In this document: positions 45,201-54,075 of the stretch, in pieces | Layout: each line of letters opens with the position of its first letter | How positions within the stretch are numbered: position 1 is the stretch's first letter | Origin: Streptomyces sp. QL37 | GTDB taxonomy: Bacteria > Actinomycetota > Actinomycetes > Streptomycetales > Streptomycetaceae | Length of the DNA: 64,000 bases | Reading direction: 5' to 3' | Assembly (NCBI RefSeq): GCF_002941025.1 | Contig: NZ_PTJS01000001.1 | Location: 4,030,001-4,094,000, forward strand | The notes under the pieces: model-generated | The model's database searches: none | Seen by the model: only the letters and a program-made list of their open reading frames with translations | What the model was told of the DNA's origin: nothing | Position numbers and translations under genes: made by a program

Positions 45201-46547
45201 ATGACCACCGGGGGAGCCACTCGCGCCGTCCACGCGCGGCACCGATTCGCTTTCGCCCTTCTCGGCAGCGTCCAGATCACGCTGATCTTCACGCTCTCGG
45301 CCATCGCCGTGCCGCTGCCCCACATCGGACGCGAATTCGGCCTGCACCGCGCCGACCTGATCCTGCTCAGCGCCGCCTACGGACTGACCTTCGCCGGGCT
45401 GCTGCTCTTAGGCGGCCGTCTCGCCGACCGTTACGGCGGGCGGCCCACGCTCGCCGCCGGCCTCGCCCTCTTCGCCGTCGCCTCCGCCGTCGCCCCGTCA
45501 GCCCCTGGCATCGGGGCACTCATCACGGCCCGCTTCGCACAGGGCGCCGGCGCGGCCCTCGTCGCGCCCGCCGCCATGGCATTGCTGCGCGTCGCCTTCT
45601 CCTCACCCGCCGAGTACCGCGCAGCGATGGCCACCTGGGGCGGGCTCTCCGTAGTCGGCGCGACCGCCGGCAATCTGCTCTCCGGCGTCATCCTGTCCGT
45701 GCTTTCGTGGCGTTGGACCTTCGCACCACCGCTCGTGGTCGCGGTCACGGCCCTGGTTCTCACACCCCGGTTACTGCCGCCCACCGCTCCGAACCGGGGC
45801 AGGACTCTTGACCTTCCGGGTGCGCTGCTCGCCACGGCCGGGATCACCCTCGTCAGTTACGGACTCGTCGTCACCGACATCCAGCCCTGGTCGTCGGCCG
45901 GCGTGCTCGTGCCGCTGCTCGGCGGTGCCGCACTGTCCACCGGGTTCCTGTACGCAGGGCGTCACGCCCGTGACCCGCTCCTGCCGACCGCCTTTCTGCT
46001 CGATCAGCGGCGAGCCCTCGCCCTCACGGCCATCGCGCTGAGCGCTTGCGCGACCGCGATGACCTTCGTGGTCCTCTCGCTCCACCTCCAGCAGACACGC
46101 GACTGGTCACCGCTGCAGACCTCCGCCGCCTTCGCGCCGTTCGCCATCTCGCTGATCGCCTCGGGCCGGACGGCAGGGCCGCTCATCGCCCGGTACGGGG
46201 CCAGTGCCGTCACGACCGCCGGGCTCGGCACCGGCGCGGCCGGACTCGCGCTCCTCGCGTCCACCGGGCTGCGGGAACACACCCCGTACGCGTACGGACT
46301 GGTGCCGGGCCTGGTCCTTCTGTCGGCCGGCGCCGCGGCCTGCTTCGCGGGAGCCGCCGTGCTCGCCGCCGAAGGCGTACCGCCTCAGCAGACAGGACTC
46401 GCGGGCAGTGTGCTCAACAGCGCGATGGAGCTCGGCCCGACCGTCCTGTTCGCCGCGCTGCTCACCCTCGGCAACGACGCCTGGTCCCTCGGGGCGACGG
46501 GGGCCGCGCTGGCTCTCGTCGCCCTCCTGAACCACCACACCAAGTAG
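45201..46547 (+). CDS. MFS drug efflux transporter (DHA2/EmrB-like)
   Basis: 448 residues from ATG 45201, with GAGAGGA upstream. About 14 hydrophobic segments; the loop LLLGGRLADRYGGRPTLAAG is the MFS signature, and PAAMALLRVAF / LSVVGATAGNLLSGVILSVLSWRWTF fit the EmrB/QacA group. Exports drugs or hydrophobic metabolites. First structural gene of the TetR-controlled unit. Confidence 0.88.
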   Translation: MTTGGATRAVHARHRFAFALLGSVQITLIFTLSAIAVPLPHIGREFGLHRADLILLSAAYGLTFAGLLLLGGRLADRYGGRPTLAAGLALFAVASAVAPSAPGIGALITARFAQGAGAALVAPAAMALLRVAFSSPAEYRAAMATWGGLSVVGATAGNLLSGVILSVLSWRWTFAPPLVVAVTALVLTPRLLPPTAPNRGRTLDLPGALLATAGITLVSYGLVVTDIQPWSSAGVLVPLLGGAALSTGFLYAGRHARDPLLPTAFLLDQRRALALTAIALSACATAMTFVVLSLHLQQTRDWSPLQTSAAFAPFAISLIASGRTAGPLIARYGASAVTTAGLGTGAAGLALLASTGLREHTPYAYGLVPGLVLLSAGAAACFAGAAVLAAEGVPPQQTGLAGSVLNSAMELGPTVLFAALLTLGNDAWSLGATGAALALVALLNHHTK

Positions 46548-46573
46548 ATCCGCCACCCAAGGAGTCACCCGAA

Positions 46574-47332
46574 ATGAACCGCTTCACCGGCAAGAGCGTG
46601 CTCGTCACAGGTGCGGGTTCCGGTCTCGGCCGTGCGATCGCGCTCGCCTTCGCCGCAGAAGGAGCGTCCGTGATCGTCGCGGGTCGCACCGCGGCCTCTC
46701 TGGACGAGACGGTGGGCCTCGTCGAGGCGGTCGGCGGCACGGCGGCCGCCGTAACCGCCGACGTCACCGACTCCGGCATGCTCCGGGACCTCGTGCAGGC
46801 GACCGTCACCCGCTTCGGTGGTCTCGACATCGCGGTCAACAACGCAGGGATACTCCGCGGCACCGTACCGGCCGGAGACGTCAGCGAGGAGGACTGGGAC
46901 GCAGTGCTGCGGACCAATGTCACCGGCGTCTGGCTGGCCATGAAGCACGAGATCGCACACATGAAGGAGAACGGCGGAGGGGCCATCGTCAACATCTCCT
47001 CCAACCTCGGCGCGCACCTGCGCATGCAGAACGCCGCCGCGTACATCACCTCGAAGGCAGCGGTCTCCGCGCTGACCCGCGCCGCCGCTCTCGACCACAT
47101 CCATCAGGGCATTCGCATCAACGCGGTCAGCCCGGGCGCATCCGCGGCGCCCATGTCGCTACGGCCCGGCGAGACCGAGGCCGACCGTGCCGAACGGGTG
47201 AAGTCGGAGAACCCGCTCGGCCGGGTCGCGGAGGCCGAGGAGGTGGCGGCCGCGGTGCTCCACCTCGCCTCGCCCCTGGCCGGCGCGATGGTCGGCGCCG
47301 ACCTGGTGATCGACAGCGGGGCGTCAGCCTGA
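46574..47332 (+). CDS. Short-chain dehydrogenase/reductase
   Basis: 252 residues from ATG 46574. The Rossmann motif TGAGSGLGRAIALAF, NNAGIL, the Ser/Tyr-Lys catalytic set (NISSNLG; YITSKAA) and PGASAAPM identify a classical NAD(P)-dependent SDR. It is 26 bp after the MFS gene and ends in a terminator; with the exporter and TetR it forms a likely detoxification set. Confidence 0.9.
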   Translation: MNRFTGKSVLVTGAGSGLGRAIALAFAAEGASVIVAGRTAASLDETVGLVEAVGGTAAAVTADVTDSGMLRDLVQATVTRFGGLDIAVNNAGILRGTVPAGDVSEEDWDAVLRTNVTGVWLAMKHEIAHMKENGGGAIVNISSNLGAHLRMQNAAAYITSKAAVSALTRAAALDHIHQGIRINAVSPGASAAPMSLRPGETEADRAERVKSENPLGRVAEAEEVAAAVLHLASPLAGAMVGADLVIDSGASA

Positions 47333-47336
47333 AGTT

Positions 47337-47373
47337 CACGGGGGGAGGTCCCGCGAGCCCGGCCTCCCCCGTG
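47337..47373 (+). terminator. Terminator of the MFS-SDR operon
   Basis: CACGGGGGGAGG (47337-47348) pairs with CCTCCCCCGTG (47363-47373) allowing one bulge. Confidence 0.65.
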
Positions 47374-47414
47374 GACGTGCTTCCCGGCGTACCGGTCGAG
47401 ACGGGTGAGCCTCA

Positions 47415-47510
47415 CTCACCGCACGGGATTCACCGCACCTCACCGCACGGGATTCACCGCACCTCACCGCACGGGATTCACCGCACCTCACCGCACAGGA
47501 GTCACCGCAC
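47415..47510. repeat. Four tandem 24-bp units, eight CACCGCAC boxes
   Basis: Units at 47415, 47439, 47463 and 47487; the first three are identical and the fourth has two changes. Each unit contains CACCGCAC twice, so the octamer appears eight times at alternating 14 and 10 bp spacing. The fourth unit contains the stop codon of the leftward deacetylase gene. Confidence 0.9.
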
Positions 47511-48260
47511 GGGGAAACCGAAGGAGTATCCCTGCTGCTTCAGCCAGGGCAGCACCTCGCGCAGAGCCGCCACGGTCTGGGAACGGTCCCCTCCCGCGTC
47601 GTGGAAGAGGATGGTCGGCCCGTTGGCGATCTCCCTCTTCACGGTGGCGACCATCGTGTCCGAGCCGGGAAGCTCGAAGTCCTTGGAGTCGACGTTCCAG
47701 CCCAGCGGCCGCATCCCACGGGACGCGGCGAGCTGCCGGCTGTACGGGGTGAACGCACCGCCCGGGGCCCGGTAGTACTGCGGCCGTACGCCTCCGGAGG
47801 CCTCGGTGATCATGCGTTCGGCGTCCAGGATCTGCTGCGACTGGAACGCCTCGGACTGCCTGTCCATGGTGGTGTCGTGCGCGACCGTGTGGTCGCACAG
47901 CCGGTGCCCGGCCGCCACGACCTTCTTGACCAGGTCCGGGTGCGCCTTGGCCTGTGTGCCGACCATGCAGAACGTGGCCTTGACGCCGTTGTCCTCCAGC
48001 AGTTGCAGCACCTTGGGCGTCCAGACCGGGTCCGGCCCGTCGTCGATGGTGATGTTGACGCCGCGGGCGCCCCGGTCGGAGGCGTGCGCGATGTCGGCCG
48101 CCACCTCGACCACCGGCGCCGCGACGGACGCTTGCGGCTTCCGCGCTCCGGCGGGGTCGGCCTGCGCGGTCCACACCGAGGCGGCGGCGGCCACCACCGT
48201 CACTCCGAGCCCTGCGGCGAGGAGCCGGCTGTGCCATCCCTTTCCCTTGTGCTTTGCCAT
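47502..48260 (-). CDS. Polysaccharide deacetylase (NodB) family protein
   Basis: 252 residues. Signal peptide or anchor at 10-33 (SRLLAAGLGVTVVAAAASVW). NodB domain motifs: VNITIDDGPDPVWTPKV (metal-binding Asp pair), DHTVAHDTTM (HxxxH), YRAPGGAFTPYSRQL and NGPTILFHDAGGDR. Acts outside the cell, removing acetyl groups from chitin, peptidoglycan or xylan type polymers. Ends within the tandem repeat array. Confidence 0.9.
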   Translation of the reverse strand: MAKHKGKGWHSRLLAAGLGVTVVAAAASVWTAQADPAGARKPQASVAAPVVEVAADIAHASDRGARGVNITIDDGPDPVWTPKVLQLLEDNGVKATFCMVGTQAKAHPDLVKKVVAAGHRLCDHTVAHDTTMDRQSEAFQSQQILDAERMITEASGGVRPQYYRAPGGAFTPYSRQLAASRGMRPLGWNVDSKDFELPGSDTMVATVKREIANGPTILFHDAGGDRSQTVAALREVLPWLKQQGYSFGFPVR

Positions 48261-48402
48261 GTCCGACCGCCCCTTTGCCGCCTTCGCCGATGCCGTGCAC
48301 CCATCAAGTCACACGAACGCCCTGACCAGGCACCCCTGTTACCGATCACGGACGAACCCGCAGGGGGCCGGCGACAAACGCAGGGGTTCCGCGACAGAGG
48401 AA

Positions 48403-48428
48403 GAGCCCGTCAGCAAGCTGACGGGCTC
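48403..48428 (-). terminator. Terminator with 12-bp perfect stem
   Basis: GAGCCCGTCAGC-AA-GCTGACGGGCTC, 34 bp past the stop of the unknown gene at 48462. Confidence 0.85.
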
Positions 48429-48461
48429 CCGCGGAGGACTGACGATCAACCTGTCATCAGG

Positions 48462-49061
48462 TCAGATCGTCGGTGTCTCGTCGACGATCTCCTTGTGCGG
48501 TTCGACGATGAACTTCCAGCCGTCGCTGGGCTCCAGGAACCGCACCCGGGTCGGGTAGATGTCCAGGGCTCGGCGGTCGCGGTTCTGGCTGTTCGCGCTC
48601 TTCCGCCCCCGGGCGGGCTCCTCGTACAGGTCGACCTTGACGTCCGGCACCGCGACGGTCTCCTCGCTCCAGCGCTGGACGATGCCCGCGCCGAACGCAT
48701 CCCGTGCGGCAGAGTAGAGCGATTCCAGGGAATCCTTGTTCCCGGCGGGCACGAAAAGGGCGAGATTCAGGAGGACGCCGGCGCTCTGGAGAACCTCGAT
48801 CTCCTCCCCTGCCTTGTCGGCAATCCAGATCCCGCTCTCCTCGGCATTGTCCGGGAGGACATAAGCCTCCTCACCGAAGATGGTCCTCACGGCGAAGGAC
48901 CCACCCTCGAAATTCTTTCCCGGCTCCGTGAGGAAAGCCGGTGCGTAGCAGTCGAGAGGAAGGCCGTCCGTCCCCGCCGAGACGAAGATGCCGTCCTGGA
49001 GGCCCAGTTCGGAAACCTCTGCGGCCGTAAGACGTCGAGCCGTGACCTTCTCGGTATTCAC
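48462..49061 (-). CDS. Hypothetical protein, acidic, unknown family
   Basis: 199 residues from GTG 49061, with GGGGAA upstream. Polar, acidic alpha/beta protein: LTAAEVSELGLQDGIFVSAG, EEAYVLPDNAEESGIWIADK, DIYPTRVRFLEPSDGWKFIVEPH. No signal, membrane or catalytic motif. I do not recognise it. A strong terminator follows it, supporting expression as a single gene. Confidence 0.65.
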   Translation of the reverse strand: MNTEKVTARRLTAAEVSELGLQDGIFVSAGTDGLPLDCYAPAFLTEPGKNFEGGSFAVRTIFGEEAYVLPDNAEESGIWIADKAGEEIEVLQSAGVLLNLALFVPAGNKDSLESLYSAARDAFGAGIVQRWSEETVAVPDVKVDLYEEPARGRKSANSQNRDRRALDIYPTRVRFLEPSDGWKFIVEPHKEIVDETPTI

Positions 49062-49552
49062 GCCATTCCCCTTTTTTCGCGGCGTCCTGTAAATCCTTTA
49101 GGACTATACCACGAAGACGTCCACCAATTCCCCCGGACGGGACAGCTGGCAAATATTTTCACATCGCAGACAAAAGTGCAGCCACTGGAGATAAATGCGA
49201 CGCGAGAACGATCCGAGACTTCGACGGAGGGATTTCGGAATTAGCTGAGCAGCCGAGCGGAATTCGAGCGGGCCCACGCGAATCCTCCTGGTGCGGCCCT
49301 CCGCGCGGGCGGCGGGCGGCCGAGGCACCCCCTGCCGAGGTGAGAACCTCGCGCGGCCCCGCGACCGCCGTGACCTTACGGGTGAAAGTTCATCACCGTA
49401 ACCTCTTGCCGCGCTCGACTTACGACCGTAGCCTTACGAACGTAAGCTCGCATGCCGACGGGAACGGACACGGCATGACCGTCGGCGACGCATCCGAACG
49501 CCCGGGAACGGGACACCGCGAACGGGACACCGAGAGAAACAAGGAGGAAGCC
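49062..49552. other. Divergent intergenic region
   Basis: About 490 bp. The left half (49080-49260) is AT-richer and the right half carries CTTACG/CGTA repeats at 49419-49446. No supported gene. Confidence 0.4.
49419..49446. promoter_or_regulatory. Tandem CTTACG-N2-CGTA operator motif
   Basis: CTTACGACCGTAG (49419) is followed 14 bp later by the perfect palindrome CTTACGAACGTAAG (49433-49446). Further half sites (CCTTACGGG near 49375, CCGTAACC near 49397) precede them. Candidate site for a TetR- or GntR-type repressor. Confidence 0.5.
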
Positions 49553-49900
49553 GTGGCAAGTTCGTCCGGCGCCATCACCCGTGAGAGGCGGCGCACCCCC
49601 CTGGCAGTGACCGTCTCCGCCTGGGTCGCCCCACTGCTGGTGCTCACCGGATTCGCGTTCGTCGCGTTCGTCCCGGTCCTGATCGCGCTGACCGGCGCCC
49701 TCGCCCGGGCTCGCGACGGGGTGGTCAAGGCGGCGGCCACGGCCCTCGCCGTCAGCTACGCGATCCCGTTCGCCATATGGCAGGCGCGGCCCGACGGCGC
49801 ACCGAGCCTGTCGAAGGACATCCACCCCGGGTTCATCGGGCTGATCGTCGCCGCGTCCGCCGCACTCCTCATCACCATCCACGGAGTCCGCCGGCGCTGA
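49553..49900 (+). CDS. Small membrane protein, unknown
   Basis: 115 residues from GTG 49553, preceded by AAGGAGG. Three hydrophobic segments: VAPLLVLTGFAFVAFVPVLIAL, AAATALAVSYAIPFAIW and FIGLIVAASAALLITIHGV. The family is not named, but such small DUF proteins are common in Streptomyces. It is likely co-transcribed with the exported SRPBCC gene 93 bp downstream. Confidence 0.72.
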   Translation: MASSSGAITRERRRTPLAVTVSAWVAPLLVLTGFAFVAFVPVLIALTGALARARDGVVKAAATALAVSYAIPFAIWQARPDGAPSLSKDIHPGFIGLIVAASAALLITIHGVRRR

Positions 49901-49993
49901 ACGCCCCTGCCGTGTAAGCCATGTCCGCACTCCGGTGCCCGCACACCCACGACTCCCCGAGCTCAAACGCTCCCTACGGAAGGAATCCTCCCC

Positions 49994-50647
49994 ATGCCCG
50001 CCACCCGGCCCAGCCTCGGCACACACATCGCAGCGCTCGCACTCTCACTCGCCGCGGCCGGCAGCGTCCTCGCAGCCACCGCCCCTTCCGCCCAGGCGGC
50101 TCCGGGACCCGTGCACGCCGGCCGTCACACCGCCGCGCCCGAGTGCCGCGGGCAGGGCGTCGACCCCGACGCCCGTGTCCGCTACCGGTCCCGGATCACG
50201 ATCGACGCACCGCTGAGCACGGTCTTCAGGACACAGACGGATGTGGAGCGGTGGCCGTCATGGCAGGACGCCGTCCTCACCAACGAGCGACTCGACTCCG
50301 GTCCCCTGCGCGCCGGTTCCGCCTTCAGGTGGACCACCCCGGTGCCCGCCACCCCCTCGACGCCGGCCACCACCCTGGAGATCACCTCCACCGTCCGGCA
50401 ACTCCAGCGCAACCACTGCGTCCGCTGGACCGGGCCTGCGGACGGAGAGGGCATACACATCGACGAGGGAACGCACGTGTGGACCTTCACCCAGGTCGAG
50501 GGCGGTGTCCTCGTCCGTACCGAGGAGACCTGGACCGGCGAACAGGCCGAGGCCGACGTCCCCACCTCGACCGAGGCACTCGGCGCGGGCCTCGAGATAT
50601 GGCTGAAGGACCTCAAGGCCGCCGCCGAAGCCCGGGCCGACCGCTGA
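49994..50647 (+). CDS. Exported SRPBCC (polyketide cyclase-like) protein
   Basis: 217 residues. Signal peptide 1-36 (HIAALALSLAAAGSVLAATAPSAQA). The remainder is an SRPBCC/START-like fold: YRSRITIDAPLSTVFRTQTDVERWPSWQ, AGSAFRWTTP, TWTGEQAE and a long C-terminal helix (GLEIWLKDLKAAAE). Such folds normally act in the cytosol, so an exported version is unusual. Ligand unknown. Confidence 0.78.
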   Translation: MPATRPSLGTHIAALALSLAAAGSVLAATAPSAQAAPGPVHAGRHTAAPECRGQGVDPDARVRYRSRITIDAPLSTVFRTQTDVERWPSWQDAVLTNERLDSGPLRAGSAFRWTTPVPATPSTPATTLEITSTVRQLQRNHCVRWTGPADGEGIHIDEGTHVWTFTQVEGGVLVRTEETWTGEQAEADVPTSTEALGAGLEIWLKDLKAAAEARADR

Positions 50648-50900
50648 CCCGGCCGTCCGCGCACGCCGCCGCGCGGCGTTCCCGGACCTGGGCCCGGCCG
50701 TCGAGGTCCGCCGGTGCACGACGGCCCCTGCGAGTACGTGAGCTGGACGGTCACCGGCGCGAACGTCTGCCCCGCCCGGACGCATCCTTATCCCGGGCCC
50801 GTCGTCGCTCTCCATGCCCTCACCCGAAGGGCGGCGGCGCGTCCGGTCGGGCACGCCGGTAGTCTCATCTGGCCGCTGTCGTGGGTGGGGGGATTCGCAC

Positions 50901-51827
50901 ATGGAACGAGCACGAACGGACCGCCCGCACCCGGACGGGTCGCGGCGGATCGGCCCGTACCACCTCATAGCCCGTCTCGACCCGAGCGGGCCGGGCCAAC
51001 CACCCGTCCCCGTAGGCCGGTTCATCGGACGCAGCGCGGACGGTGACCGTACGGCACTCATCAGCACGCCGCTCGACGGCGCCGACCCGGGGCGCTTCCT
51101 CGTCGAGGCCGACGCGGGCCGCCGGCTCCTCGGCCCCTGGGTCCTGCCCGTGGCCGAGCTCGCCGCCCCGACCGACGCACCGTGGTACGCCGCTCCGTAC
51201 CTCCCCGTGCTCCCGCTCCCGGTGGCACTCGCCGTGCACGGCGGTCCACTGCCCGAGCGAACGGTCCGGTCCCTGGGCGCGGCCCTGGCGGAGACACTGA
51301 CGGGCGCACACGCCGTCGGCATCACGCACGCCGGCCTGTCCCCGGCCTCCGTACTGCTCGCCTGGGACGGACCACGCCTGACCTGCTTCGGCGCGGTCCG
51401 CGCGGCGGCCCCGGACGGTACGGGGCGCACCGGCCTGCCCGGGCTCGAACCTGGCAGCCTGGCCCCCGAGCAGGCTGCGGGCGGGCGGCCCCGGCCGCCG
51501 GGCGACATCTACGGGCTGGGTGCGGTTCTGGCATACGCGGCGACCGGTCACTCGGTCCCCGATTCCGCGGAACTGCCGGATTCGCTCAGGCCGTTGATCG
51601 CGCGCTGTCTGACGCGTGACGCCGCCGCCCGCCCGGCCGCGTCCGAGGTGCTCGGCGCGCTGGCCGGAGCGTCGTCAGCCCCCGTGGCGACGGTCCTGGA
51701 CCCGGCCGGCGCACTGCTGGGACCCGGCTGGCTGCCGAGCCGGGTGGTCGCGGCCATGGCGCGCCAGTCCGCGGAGGTCCTCGCCGCGGAAGTCCGTACT
51801 CCGATCTCACAGACCGCCAGGACCTGA
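50901..51827 (+). CDS. Ser/Thr pseudokinase
   Basis: 308 residues from ATG 50901. It follows the kinase fold but every catalytic element is gone. The Gly loop is lost, ALIST lacks the VAIK lysine, HAGLSPAS stands where HRDLKPxN is expected, and CFGAVR where DFG is. APEQAAGGRPRPPGDIYGLGAVLAYAATG keeps the activation-segment and helix-F features. It is 4 bp upstream of an active-looking kinase, so it may be a regulator or scaffold for it. Confidence 0.78.
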   Translation: MERARTDRPHPDGSRRIGPYHLIARLDPSGPGQPPVPVGRFIGRSADGDRTALISTPLDGADPGRFLVEADAGRRLLGPWVLPVAELAAPTDAPWYAAPYLPVLPLPVALAVHGGPLPERTVRSLGAALAETLTGAHAVGITHAGLSPASVLLAWDGPRLTCFGAVRAAAPDGTGRTGLPGLEPGSLAPEQAAGGRPRPPGDIYGLGAVLAYAATGHSVPDSAELPDSLRPLIARCLTRDAAARPAASEVLGALAGASSAPVATVLDPAGALLGPGWLPSRVVAAMARQSAEVLAAEVRTPISQTART

Positions 51828-51831
51828 CGCG

Positions 51832-54036
51832 ATGCTCTCCCCTCTGACCCATGACGATCCTGCCGGGCTGGCGGGCTTCCGGCTGCTGGCGCGGCTGGGC
51901 CACGGCGGTATGGGAACCGTCTACCTGGCTCGTTCGCGGAGTGGCCGCACGGTCGCTCTGAAGACCATGCACCCGTCCATCGCGGCCGATCCGGCGTCGC
52001 GCACCCGTTTCCGCCTGGAGACGGACGCGGCGCGCATCATCGGCGGCCATCACGGCGCCGTCGTCGTCGACGCCGATCCCCTGGCGCCGGCCCCCTGGCT
52101 CGCCACCGAATACGTCCTCGGCCCGCCCCTCGACGACGCCGTGGCCCTCTGCGGACCCCTGCCCGAGGAGTCCGTACGCGCGCTGGGCGCCGCACTCGCC
52201 GGGGCCCTCGGTCAGCTCCACGCCTCGGACGTGGTCCACCGCGATCTGAAGCCCTCGAACGTGATGGTCACCGCGTACGGGCCCAAGATCATCGACTTCG
52301 GCATCGCCCACGCCTCCGGCGGCGACCACCTCACCCGCCCCGGATCCGCGGCCGGAACACCCGCCTTCATGTCCCCCGAGCAGGCGGTCGGCCAGGAGCA
52401 CACCCCCGCGGGAGACGTGTTCGCCCTCGCCGGGGTCCTTCTCTACGCCGCCACCGGCCACGGCCCCTTCGGCACCGGGCAGGCCGCGGACCTCCTGTAC
52501 CGCGTCCGCTACTCCGACCCGGACCTCTCCGGCCTGCCCCCGGCCCTGGCCGCTGTCCTCGGCCCCTGCCTGGTCAAGGACCCTGCCGGGCGTCCCACCA
52601 CCCACGAACTCGTCAGCCGCCTCCACAGCGGCGAGGGCCACTTCGCCGACCATCTGCCCGACGCCCTGCTCGCCGACATAGCCCGGCGGGCGTCGGAGGT
52701 CTGGCAGCACCGGCCGGAGAGGCTTCCCGTCCCCGCCGGTCACGCGGCCGCCGAGACCGTCCCGGCCACCACAGGACCCGGCATGAGCCGCCGCAAGCTC
52801 CTCACCATCAGCGGCGGTGCGTTGCTGGCCACGGCGGCGACCGGCGTGGGCGTATGGGCGGCGACGCGAGAACGGACCCCGGACACGGGGAAGTCCACGG
52901 GCGCGGGCAGCGCTCCTGTGCCCCGGTGGAAGCGGAACATCACGACGGCTCCACCCGATGAGCTGGGACGCCCGCTGGTGGCCGGCGACAAGTTGATCGT
53001 GACCACCGAGGCCGGGGTGAGCGCCGTGGAGGCGTCGACCGGGCGGCCTCTCTGGTCCGGCAACGCGGTGCTGAGCTCCTGGGACGTGGCCACGGACGGA
53101 GAGCGGCTCTTCGCCGTGGACTACTCCCTGGACCCCGGGGAGGGGCTCCGTATCGCGGAGATGGACCTCGACGACGGGGCTCTGATGGATCCGGTCGTGG
53201 TCGAGAAGGCGTACAACGGGAAGCTGGTGGGAAATCAGCTTCTCTGCGTCGACGGTGACGTCGCCTGGCTGCTCACGGCGCGGGTGCGTGAGGAGGACAC
53301 CGCCGAGTCGAGCGGTGTCGGCCCCGAACGGGGCTGGCTCATCGCCTCCTTCTCGCTCTCCACGGGCGAGCGGCGCACCGAGCTGGTCCTCGACGAGGCG
53401 GTGCCCGAGGAGTACCCCTGGGTCACGGGTGCGCGGATCACCGGTTCGAGCCTGGTCCTCTTCTTGCGTACGGAATCCGGCGGGGTCGACGCGCTCGTCT
53501 GCGACACAGGCACAGGGGCCCGTGTCTGGCGGGCGCCCCTCGGTCTCGACGCCGTCGACGCCGCGCGCAGTCCCGTCTCCGTGGACGCCGAGCACCTCTA
53601 CACCGCGTCGGACGCGGTCCGGGCGCTGCGCGTGAAGGACGGCAAGGAGGCCTGGAGTCACAAGGAGACAGGCGTGGCGGCGTACGGCCCTCCCGCGGTG
53701 AAGGACGGCGTGGTCTACGCGGTGGAGGCGGTGGGGGAGCGGGGCCTCGTGGCCATCGACGCGGACACCGGCGCACTGCTGTGGCGGGAGAAGAACCCCG
53801 TGGCGTCCGGGCACGAGCTGAAGGTGGCGCCCACGGCCGACGAAAGCCACGTCTACAAGCACTCCGCGGCGGGACTGCGCGCCATCGGTCTACGCACCCA
53901 TGACACGGCCTGGCTCCACCCGGAAAGCCTCGACAAGTTCAGCGCCCTGATCGCGGAGGGGCTGCTCATCGGCGTCGGAGAAGGACCCGTGGCCGCCCTC
54001 CCGCTGGAGCGGCCCTCGGACGATGCCTCCTCGTAG
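51832..54036 (+). CDS. Ser/Thr protein kinase with Tat-like anchor and PQQ-type repeats
   Basis: 734 residues from ATG 51832. Kinase domain 15-275 with GHGGMGTVYLARS, VALKTM, HRDLKPSNV and DFGIAHA. Residues 318-343 are MSRRKLLTISGGALLATAATGVGVW-like: twin arginines directly before the single membrane helix. The outside part (about 365-730) is a beta-propeller-like PQQ repeat region (VEASTGRPLW, DTGALLWREK). The PQQ domain may be exported folded through Tat; inference. Confidence 0.88.
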   Translation: MLSPLTHDDPAGLAGFRLLARLGHGGMGTVYLARSRSGRTVALKTMHPSIAADPASRTRFRLETDAARIIGGHHGAVVVDADPLAPAPWLATEYVLGPPLDDAVALCGPLPEESVRALGAALAGALGQLHASDVVHRDLKPSNVMVTAYGPKIIDFGIAHASGGDHLTRPGSAAGTPAFMSPEQAVGQEHTPAGDVFALAGVLLYAATGHGPFGTGQAADLLYRVRYSDPDLSGLPPALAAVLGPCLVKDPAGRPTTHELVSRLHSGEGHFADHLPDALLADIARRASEVWQHRPERLPVPAGHAAAETVPATTGPGMSRRKLLTISGGALLATAATGVGVWAATRERTPDTGKSTGAGSAPVPRWKRNITTAPPDELGRPLVAGDKLIVTTEAGVSAVEASTGRPLWSGNAVLSSWDVATDGERLFAVDYSLDPGEGLRIAEMDLDDGALMDPVVVEKAYNGKLVGNQLLCVDGDVAWLLTARVREEDTAESSGVGPERGWLIASFSLSTGERRTELVLDEAVPEEYPWVTGARITGSSLVLFLRTESGGVDALVCDTGTGARVWRAPLGLDAVDAARSPVSVDAEHLYTASDAVRALRVKDGKEAWSHKETGVAAYGPPAVKDGVVYAVEAVGERGLVAIDADTGALLWREKNPVASGHELKVAPTADESHVYKHSAAGLRAIGLRTHDTAWLHPESLDKFSALIAEGLLIGVGEGPVAALPLERPSDDASS

Positions 54037-54075
54037 GCCTCCCACCCTCAGCATCACGAAAGGCTCGGCTCATCC

